This document shows, in pieces, positions 20,106 through 27,941 of a stretch of 27,941 nucleotides of DNA. The notes beneath the pieces are model-generated. The model was not told where the DNA came from. It was given only the letters and a program-made list of their open reading frames with translations, and searched no databases. Made by a program: the position numbers and the translations under genes. This DNA comes from Letharia columbiana (taxonomy: Eukaryota; Ascomycota; Lecanoromycetes; Lecanorales; Parmeliaceae): the NCBI RefSeq assembly GCF_014066305.1, contig NW_023501184.1, positions 1 through 27,941 of the forward strand, written 5' to 3'. Position 1 is the first letter of the stretch. Each line of letters starts with the position of its first letter.

Positions 20106-21099
20106 TATTTATAAAAGATTTATATTTATTTTATATAATAAGTTTTTAAACTATTTAGAATAGCTAATTAAATATTACTCATTTATAGATAATATATTTA
20201 AAAATATTTAATTTATTAATATAACTTATAAATAAAATAAATGCTATAAATATTTTTAAAATACAATTAAAGAATAAATTTTATAGATTTAAAATTATAA
20301 GATTTGAAGAATCGCGTAGTATTTTTTAAATAATATTTAATTTATAATTTTTATAAATTACTTTAATAGCTTTAATAATAATAAGTTTAAATTTAAATTT
20401 AAGAAATTTTTTTATATAGATAATATGAATTAAACTATTAATATAAGTATAAATATAATATTTAAATAAATAAAATATTAAAAATCTTTAAATTAAAAAC
20501 TCTATCGTAGTTAATTAAATATATTATAATTATTTTTTTTATAAATTTTTATAAAGATATTAGCTTATTAGCTAGCCTTAGAAATTTTAAAATTTTAAAA
20601 ATTATTAAAGATTTAATAAATCTTTTAATTATAAATTTTAATTTTTTGATTTTTTTTAAATATAATATCTTTTAGAGTATTAATAATATATTATTTATTT
20701 AATATTTTCTTTATAGCGTATACTAATATAAGTAGATATTATTATTTATTTAAAAACTTATAAATCTTAATTTCTTTCTTTAAATCTATGATTCTAGTTT
20801 TTTTTATAAAATGTAAAGTACGCTATTAATATAGTTAATTTTTTTTTTACATTTTAATAATATATACTTCTTATTTTACTTTATAAGCAACTTTTTAAAT
20901 TATTCTAATATGTAAATAATAAAATTAATTATATATAAATAGAAAAGAATAGATTTTTGATAATAGAAAGTTTTAAAAGAGAGTATTATAATTTTGATAT
21001 TAAGTAATTATATTGTTAGTTAATTAGCGATAACTATAACTTTTAATTAAAAGAATTTATTAAATTTAAAACTTAATAGAATAAGATATATCTTATATA
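20106..21099. other. AT-rich relic DNA, nothing recognised
   Basis: About 1 kb of RIP-degraded sequence between family 1 copies L and G. No open frame, tandem repeat or element end is recognised. Confidence 0.6.
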
Positions 21100-22157
21100 G
21101 TAAGTTTAGATTTATAAGGTAAATTAGTTTTATAAAAGTAATTACTTTAATTTATAAATCCGACTTCGGGATTAAATCATATTTAGCTGGGAAAGAGTGA
21201 AAATATTTTAATTTAATATTTATATAGAACTATAAAGTTAAATCTTAAATTATTAGAAAGTATAAAATAAGTTCTATAATTTGAATAAAATAATAGTAAA
21301 AATTTAATAGAATAAAGAGAAGTTATATTAATAATAAGTTTCTAAAGAGTTAATTAATTTCAAATTAATCTAAATTTAATTAAATAAGAAGTTAATTTTA
21401 GTACCTATTATAATTTTATAATTTTCAAATTCAAATTTTCTTATTTTCACAATTTTTAGAATTTTTATTAATTTTACAATCTTTACGATTTTACGAGTTT
21501 TAATAATTTTATAATTCTTTAGCGAGGGAGACTAATGAATTCGAATCGAGTACGGCGCGAAATATCTTACCTTAGTTTCGAATTTTATTAAAATTATTAT
21601 TACTCAATTATCTAAGCTTATATTAAAGGGAAATCTTAATAAAATAAATATATTTTTAATAAGCCACATTTCAATTATTTATCTTTGAATATTTATAAAA
21701 CTATATTTAATAATTCTTTCTTTATTTAAAAGGCCATATTACGTTCTATAATTTAAAAAAAAAATTAATAGAAAATAAAGATGTTATTCTAAAAATAAAT
21801 AACATATATGTATTTTTTAATTAGAGCTATTAATAAGTTTGATAAGTTAACTTTAATAAGCGATATTTGAGGAGCTTACCGTTTAATAATCATAGAATCG
21901 AATTTCAAAATTTTTACGTTATTAAAAAGCGCAAACTTTGTTCTATAATTTAAAAAAGAAATTAATAGAAAATAGAAAAAGAAATTCGATTTGTGAATAA
22001 CGTATATCTAATTTTTAATAAGAAGGCTTAAGAGCGCTAGCGAGCTAACTTAGATAGTCTAGCTAAAAGATATAATAATCTTAAATTTATAATTAACTAT
22101 ATATATAAATTTAAGATTTTTTAACTTAGCTCTATCTTATTCTATTATATATACTAA
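21100..22157 (+). mobile_element. Family 1 long subfamily, copy G
   Basis: The third long-form copy, about 1,058 bp. It starts GTAAGTTTAGATTTATAAGG (variant end), carries the subfamily block with AATCCGACTTCGGGATTAA and TTAGCGAGGGAGACTAATG, and has two internal units instead of the three in copy F, which accounts for its shorter length. It ends TATTATATATACTAA. Being uninterrupted, it proves that the flanks of the E/F nest were once contiguous. Confidence 0.7.
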
Positions 22158-22228
22158 TAAAATTTATTTAAAATATTTAATTCTATTATTTATTTGAGAA
22201 TTATTAATAATATTAATATTTTATTTAA

Positions 22229-22379
22229 TACTCGATAGAGTAACCAAGGCGAGAGTAGTCTAAGGATTCGAGTCTCTAGATATAGATTTTTAGATGGGGT
22301 ATCTCTATTAGGGCGGCTTTCTTAGCTAAACCGCCGAATAAAATAAATTACTTTCAAATCAATAAAGTACTCGATAAAG
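22229..22379 (+). mobile_element. SINE-like insertion with 12-bp flanking repeats
   Basis: Direct repeats TACTCGATAGAG (22229-22240) and TACTCGATAAAG (22368-22379) differ by one G/A change and flank 127 bp of less AT-rich sequence. The insert begins with AAGGCGAGAGTAGTCTAAGG, which resembles the A box region of tRNA-Leu/Ser genes, and next has ATTCGAGTCTC, similar to a B box but too close for a real tRNA. A GGCGG.TTT/AAACCGCC hairpin lies at 22312-22335, and the end is A-rich. No intact tRNA fold is claimed. Confidence 0.35.
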
Positions 22380-22979
22380 CTAGATAGTAAAAAAAAACTT
22401 CAAAAATATATCTATCTCTATTATTAAGATAAATATAAAAGATTTTATAGCTATATAATTTAAGATAAATCTTAAATTATAAAAATATAGCGAAAATCTT
22501 ATTTTTATAGCAAATATAGTAGATTTTAAAATAAAGATAAAATTATTTTTAAATATAATAAAATATCTATAGCTATTAAAATTAATAAAGAATACGGTTC
22601 TTATAAAATCGCTATAAATAAATTTATTAAAAATATATATTAGATATAGTAGAATTAATATAAAAGATAATCTTTTAATACTTTATAAATTTTAATTTTT
22701 AAATATATTTATATATAATAAAGTATTTTAATAAAATTTATATCTATTACTAAGTATAATAAAAAGTTTATTTAAACTTTATTAATCTAAATAATTTATA
22801 TAAATATAAGTCTTAAATTAGATAAATTAAATTTAAAAATATATTATATATTATTAAATTATTATTTAAATTATTTTAAAGACTAAGAAAGAATAGATTA
22901 TAATTATAAATATTTATAAGTATTAAATTATTTTTAATTAAAGTATAATTAATCTTATAAGAAATAATTATAATATTAA
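22380..22979. other. AT-rich relic DNA, nothing recognised
   Basis: RIP-degraded DNA between the SINE-like insertion and family 1 copy M. No open frame or repeat unit is recognised. Confidence 0.6.
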
Positions 22980-23582
22980 TTAGTATATATAAAAGAATAA
23001 GATAGAGCTGAGCTAGAAAATCTTGAATTTGAATGCGCAGCCAATTATAAATTCGAGGTTATTACGCCTTCTGGCTAGACTATCTAAGTTAGCTCGCTAG
23101 CCCCTCTTGTTAAAAAAAATAGATATACGTTATTTACAAATAGGATAATTTTTTATATTATATTAAAATTTTAAGATAATTTTTTTTCGATTATGAAGCG
23201 TGGTTTGCGCTTCTCAATGCTGAAAAAATTATAATATTTAGTCTTATCAATATTTAAAGGCAAGGATTTCCGATATCGTCTATTAAAAGTTCGCTTATTA
23301 AATTTACTCTATAGCCGATAGTCTTAATTAAAAAAATAGATATATATTATTTAATTTTAGAATAAATTTTTTAATATCTATTAAAATCTTTCGAGGTTTT
23401 TTTTGTAATTATGGAGCGTAATTTAGACATTTTAATAATGTAAGAATTTTGAAATTCAGTCTTATAATTATCTAAAAGCAAAGAATTCAAATATCGCTTA
23501 TTAAAGTTCGCTTATCAAATTTGCTCGACAGCCCTAATTAAAAAAAATAGATTATGATTTAAATTCATAGGCCTAAACTCGT
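22980..23582 (-). mobile_element. Family 1 element, copy M
   Basis: A 603-bp minus-strand copy with two internal units, from TTAGTATATATAAAAGAATA to the variant end GGCCTAAACTCGT (23582). It has the TTACGCCTTCTGGCTAGAC spacer type of copies E, I and J. It keeps the AAAC-CTCGT end variant that corresponds to the GTTTAGG end of the long subfamily, although it lacks the long block. Confidence 0.8.
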
Positions 23583-23638
23583 ATTTAATAATTTAATAAT
23601 AAAGAGAAGATTTATTTATATTTATATCGAGTATATAT

Positions 23639-23820
23639 TGTTGAAAGTAGAATACCAGACATGTTAGAAAGAATGATTGTGACTGAAAGACTGATTATTG
23701 ATTCATGGGATGTACGGATATTTATGTACATAAAACAGGTGGCTGATGGTGGCTGGTAATTACTAGCCCTGGTAATACGCGACATGTTATGCGATAGCCG
23801 AAGGGGCTGATATTATAACA
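23639..23820 (+). repeat. 182-bp LTR-like direct repeat, copy 1
   Basis: This segment starts TGTTGAAAGTAG and ends GATATTATAACA, so it has the TG...CA borders of an LTR with TGTTG/TAACA inverted tips. A copy in the same orientation lies 308 bp to the right. ATAT is present on both sides (23635-23638 and 23821-23824), but in such AT-rich DNA this is weak evidence for a target duplication. It is the less mutated copy and contains GGTGGCTGATGGTGGCTGG. Confidence 0.6.
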
Positions 23821-24095
23821 ATATTATATGATACTACTAGCCTATTCGAGACTTAGTAAAAAAAAAAAAAAAAAAAAAAAATATTACTTTATTATAACGA
23901 TTATAAAACGGTTGTAGAACGGTTATAAAACTATAACCGTAGTGGGTTCTTAGGGAAGAGGTCTATAGTTTACGACTGTTATAAAACGATTGTAAATCGA
24001 TTCTAGAACGGTTTTCCAACTAGCATAGAATCGTTATAATACCGTTTCATAACCGTAATACGCTAGTTCTATAACTCTGCAAACGGGCAGGACGG
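23821..24095 (-). mobile_element. Family 2 element, truncated copy
   Basis: On the minus strand it begins at 24095 with CCGTCCTGCCCGTTTGCAG, next to TA (24096-24097), and follows 2288-2603 closely: GAACTAGCGTATTACGG, GGTATTATAACGATTCTA, AGTCGTAAACTATAGA and CTAAGTCTCGAATAGGCTAG. Homology stops exactly where the first 182-bp repeat begins, so the remaining 400 bp of the element are missing. It has a run of 24 A at 23858-23881. It is less RIP-mutated than the full copy and preserves the likely original inverted-repeat sequence. Confidence 0.7.
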
Positions 24096-24128
24096 TAATA
24101 GAGATTATTGAAAGTATTAAAATCTTTA

Positions 24129-24309
24129 TATTAAAAGTAGAATACCAGACATGTTAGAAAGAATAATTATAACTGAAAGACTAACTATTGATTTATGGAA
24201 TGTACGGATATTTATATATATAAAATAGGTGGCTAATAATGGCTGATAATTACTAGCCCTGATAATACGCGATATATATGCGATGGCCGCAGGGGCTGAT
24301 ATTATAATA
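24129..24309 (+). repeat. 181-bp LTR-like direct repeat, copy 2
   Basis: Direct repeat of 23639-23820: it starts TATTAAAAGTAG and ends GATATTATAATA. It differs mainly by G-to-A and C-to-T changes plus one missing base, as expected if the two were identical before RIP. With copy 1 it brackets the truncated family 2 element; the whole 671-bp unit has the size and layout of a TRIM-like non-autonomous LTR element, or of two solo LTRs. Confidence 0.6.
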
Positions 24310-25377
24310 CTCTAAACTTATTATTAATAATAATACTTTTTTATAGAAAATATTAATTTAGCTTTCTAAATTTAATAGTAGATTATTATTAAAACAATTT
24401 AAATAATATTAATATTTAATTTATATTTTAGCTTTTACTTAGCGGTTTTATTTCTAATATTACTTTATTAATAAATTTTATAACTTTAATATTAAATCTA
24501 TTTTTAATTAAAATTAAAATAATAGAATAATCTTTTTATTTAACTCTAATAAATTTAATAAAATATTATAGTATAAGATATTAATATATATCTTATTATT
24601 ATATTTAAAGATCTTTAAATTTTTTAAACTTTACTATCTAAATTAATTTTTTTAATATATTTTTAACTTTGATATATTATTTAAAGTATAAATCAATTAA
24701 AAGTTAATAAGAGAATTAAATTTAATAGACTATATAGTAATATTAAAGAGATTCTCGCTATTAATTACTTAATTCGAGAAATAACTCGCGAGTTAAATTA
24801 TTAAGAGTTATAGAGCTATTAAATAAATAAATAATTAAATAGTTATATGCTTAATTTTTTTAATACTTTCTAAATTAATATTTAACTCCATGTAATACTC
24901 GATTATATTAAAAAAATCTCATTTAGAAATATATTTATTTACGTAAATTTTATTATATAATATATAAAATTATTTTTAAAAGATATCTAGAGATATAATA
25001 AATATGTATAATTTATAATAGCTTTTAAACTTATTCTAAATTATAAAAGATGTTAATAAATAATTATATTTAAAATATTTAATATTATTTTAATTAGAAA
25101 AAGGCGTTAATATATAATTATATTTAAAATATATAATATTATTTTAATTAATATAATTAAATAAAGAATTTTTTTAAAATATAATTAAATTTAAAAGTAA
25201 TTAGATAGATATAGAGTTTATATTAGATAAAAAATTTAAAAACTTTATATATTCTTTATCTTACGTAATAATTATATTTTTTATTAATTAAATATTTAAT
25301 TACTAATTTAATAACTTATTAATTAATCGATTAATAATATTAATATAATAATATTTTACTAGAATCTATCTAGCTAA
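24310..25377. other. AT-rich relic DNA with a 53-bp tandem duplication
   Basis: No gene. Two adjacent similar segments of about 53 bp (roughly 25045-25097 and 25098-25150) share TAATTATATTTAAAATAT and AATATTATTTTAATTA. Otherwise featureless RIP-degraded DNA. Confidence 0.55.
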
Positions 25378-25994
25378 TCAGTATATATAACAGAATAAGA
25401 TAGGGCTGAGCTTGAAAACCTTGAATTTGTAAGTGCAGCCAATCATAAATTCAGGGTCACTACGCTCTTTGGTTAGACCGGCTGAGTCATCGCGGGTAAA
25501 TAAATTAGCGTCCGTAACTATTAAACGAAGCATCAAAAAAATAGGTGTACCTTATTAATATATGGAATAACTTTTTTGTTTTCTATTCGAATTTTGAGAT
25601 TTTTTTTAAATCATAGAACAAAGATTGCACTTTCCAATAACCTAAAATTTTTATAATTTGGTCTTATAATTATTAAAGGGTAAGGACCTCAAATATCGTT
25701 TATCAAAGTTCGCTCACCAAAGTTCGCTCAACAGCCCTGATCAAAAAATAGGTGTATATTATTTAATTTTAGAATAATTTTTTTGTTTTCTATTAAACTT
25801 TTAGCATTCTTTTATTTAAATTATAGAATATAATGTGGGCTTTCAGATAAATAAGGAATTACTAAATTCAGCTCTATAGATATTTAAAGGTAAGGAATTT
25901 AAATATCGCCTACCAAAAGTTCGCTTACCAAATTTGCTCGATAGCCCTAATCAAAAAAAAAGGTTAGAAATTTAATTCATAGGCCTTTACTCGT
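25378..25994 (-). mobile_element. Family 1 element, copy N
   Basis: A 617-bp minus-strand copy with two internal units. It starts TCAGTATATAACAGAATAAG and ends ACTCGT (25989-25994). The first 130 bp are little mutated: GGGCTGAGCTTGAAAACC, GTGCAGCCAATCATAAATTC and TGGTTAGACCGGCTGAGTC. This makes it one of the best templates for the unmutated family. Confidence 0.85.
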
Positions 25995-27112
25995 ATAATT
26001 ATATTTTTATTAAAAAATAAGAATACTTCTTTATATACTATTTCTTTTATATTTTTTTTTTTATAAATTTAATATTTTATAGATAAAATTAATATTATTT
26101 AAAGCGCTTAGTTAATGAATTAATTTAATAAACTTTTTAATTGTTTTAATGTTTAAACTTTTTATTCTAACTCTTTACTTTTCAATACAGCGATTAAAAA
26201 TAATAATAGTAAGATTTTTATAAAGATTATAATTATTATATAATAAATATAATTTATAATCTAGAGATTAATAAAGCTTAGAGAGTATTATTAAATTATT
26301 TTAAAATAAATAAAATAAATATTTAATATTATAATAATATCGTTAAAGGATATAATATTATAATAAAATCTTTCTTTATTTTTCAAATATTTAATTAATA
26401 AAATAATTAGCTTATAAATAATATATTAAATAAATACTTTATAATTTAAATTTATAATTTATTTAAAGTAATAGATAAAACATTTAATTAATTACATTTA
26501 ATTATAAAGAGTATTATAAATATATATGTTATTAAATCTCGATAAATTTTTCTTATTTTAATAGTTCTTTTAATTTAATTAAATAATATATTTTAATAAA
26601 ATCTAATTTTATTTTAAGTACATTATTTATATTAAAATTATAATTACTATAGTATTAGATATAATCTTAAAAATATCTATTATATATAATAATACTATTT
26701 TTAAAAATAAAGATTTCTTATTTAGACTAGATTATATATAAGACGTTAAATTTATAAATAAGATTTTTACTTATATTATTAATTATATAATTTTAATAAT
26801 ATAAATATATAATATTCTAATAATATCTATTTATTTACTATAAAAAGTAAAAGTAAAAGTACTTTATAAATATAAGTAAAATAATATTTTTCTAATGATA
26901 TTTAATATTAGAAGATTTATCGAGATAAAAAAGAATTACCGAGATTTAGCGATATATATATTTATAATATTCTCTATAATTAGATCTAATTAATTAAGTG
27001 TTTTATCTATTACTTTTAATAGATTCTTATTATAATATTAATTACTATTTTTGATTTCTAATTCTTTTCTAACTTAATAATTTGAATATTTGGTTTTATA
27101 ATTATTTTTTTA
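25995..27112. other. AT-rich relic DNA, nothing recognised
   Basis: About 1.1 kb of RIP-degraded DNA between copies N and O, with no open frame, element end or tandem array beyond short A/T runs. Confidence 0.6.
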
Positions 27113-27704
27113 TTAGTATATATAATAGAATAAGGTAGGGCTGAGCTATAAAACCTTGAATTTGTATGTGCAGCCAATCATAAATTCGTCAGGTCTACGC
27201 TTTTTGGTTAGACACCGCGGGTAAACAAATTAGCGTCCGCAATCATCAAAAATCTCTCCTCTACTTTTAACCACTTAATAACTTTACTATTTTCTATTAA
27301 AATTTTAAATTTTTTTTTTAAATTATAGCTCGAAAGTTGCGCATTTCAAAAATGCAAAAATGTTGAAATTAAATCTTATAATTATTAAATCGCAAGGAAT
27401 TCAAATATCGCTCACCAAAGTTCGACAGCCCTGATCAAAAAACAGGTGCACATTATTTGATTTTAGAATAACCTTTTTGTTTTCTATTAAAATTTTACGA
27501 ATTTTTATCTAAATTATTAAATGTAATAATGTGGGCTTTCAGATAAAAAAACAATTTCTAAATTTAGTCTTATAATTATTAAAGCGCAAGGAATTCAGCT
27601 ATCGCTCACTAAAGATCGCCCATTGAAGATCGCTTATTAAAATTTACTCGACAGCCCTAATTAAAGAAAATGGTTATGAATTTAATTCATAGGCCTTTAC
27701 TCGT
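27113..27704 (-). mobile_element. Family 1 element, copy O
   Basis: A 592-bp minus-strand copy with two internal units, from TTAGTATATATAATAGAATA to ACTCGT (27699-27704), with an intact palindrome ATGAATTTAATTCAT. It is among the best-preserved copies (GTATGTGCAGCCAATCAT, CACCGCGGGTAAACAAATTA). Its spacer AATCTCTCCTCTACTTTTAA is shared with copies C and H, marking a sub-lineage distinct from the GTACACCTATTTTT type. Confidence 0.85.
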
Positions 27705-27941
27705 AATATTATAATATTTATACTAATAAGAATAGTAGCTTTTAAATTATTTATAATATATATTTTTATTATAAAATAAAATATTTTATTTTTTAGAATT
27801 TATTAATAATATTATTAATATAGATTATAATACTAATATACTTAATAATACTAATAATCTTATTATCTATTTCTTAAGTTAATATAAAGAATACTTATTC
27901 TTTATAATCTTAAAATTAAAAATATATTTTATAAATAAATA
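27705..27941. other. AT-rich end of window
   Basis: RIP-degraded sequence to the window edge; nothing recognised. Confidence 0.6.

Noticed and set aside
22241..22340. A possible tRNA gene
   Set aside because: An A-box-like word is present, but the B-box-like word is only a few bases away and no cloverleaf can be drawn by eye; treated as SINE-like instead.
685..27704. CRISPR array or bacterial-style repeat-spacer system
   Set aside because: The recurring units are transposon copies of 400-1300 bp at irregular spacing, and the gene island has spliceosomal introns, so the DNA is eukaryotic.
1..27941. Mitochondrial DNA as source of the AT richness
   Set aside because: No mitochondrial protein, rRNA or tRNA genes are seen; C survives by context as in RIP, and the island has nuclear-type introns.

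Overview
This window looks like nuclear DNA of a filamentous ascomycete (Pezizomycotina). About 24.5 kb is extremely AT-rich and gene-free. There C and G survive mostly in CpG and CpT/ApG contexts while TpA is very abundant, which is the footprint of repeat-induced point mutation (RIP). An island of about 3.4 kb with ordinary base composition (about 11006-14385) contains fungal-style genes with 47-59 bp introns (GT...AG, CTGAC/CTGAT branch sites). No species can be named from the sequence alone; no rRNA, convincing tRNA or CRISPR was seen.

The GC-balanced island holds, from left to right: an unexplained open stretch; a broken patatin-like phospholipase domain on the + strand (11464-12449), recognisable across four exons but carrying frameshifts, an insertion and damaged active-site glycines; an apparently intact two-exon gene on the - strand (12525-13366, 260 aa) of the fungal F-box-like LPxxIxxxIY type; and about 1 kb with only doubtful short open frames. 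A patatin domain of this kind is often the N-terminal enzyme of fungal NLR-like or repeat proteins; nothing downstream of the domain is preserved here.

The AT-rich flanks are a graveyard of small non-coding mobile elements inserted into each other. One family dominates (called family 1 here): fourteen near-complete copies plus fragments, on both strands. It has one end ACGAGTAAAGGCCTATGAAT with a 15-nt perfect palindrome, the other end GCTCTATCTTATTC followed by TTTTATATATACTAA, and one to three internal units of about 190 bp. A long subfamily (three copies) carries an extra block of about 480 bp. One long copy is inserted inside another in opposite orientation, producing a 2.5-kb inverted-repeat structure at 4684-7209.

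Three further families are short terminal-inverted-repeat elements with TA target duplications: family 2 (2288-3000, with a truncated copy at 23821-24095), family 3 (3157-3915) and family 4 (15425-16078, plus two older copies at 16246-17110 and 17421-18040). Three of these insertions sit inside family 1 copies, giving a relative age order. Other items are a pair of 182-bp TG...CA direct repeats resembling short LTRs (23639-24309), two dispersed repeat pairs (7782/18042 and 308/18267), a SINE-like insertion with 12-bp flanking repeats (22229-22379), a 24-copy 16-bp satellite (9261-9644), a 9-bp lysine/aspartate-codon-like microsatellite (1259-1535) and a G-quadruplex motif (953-978).

All coordinates of repeat copies were read by eye from conserved ends and may be off by several bases. 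Functional assignment of the two genes rests on motif recognition, not on a database search.
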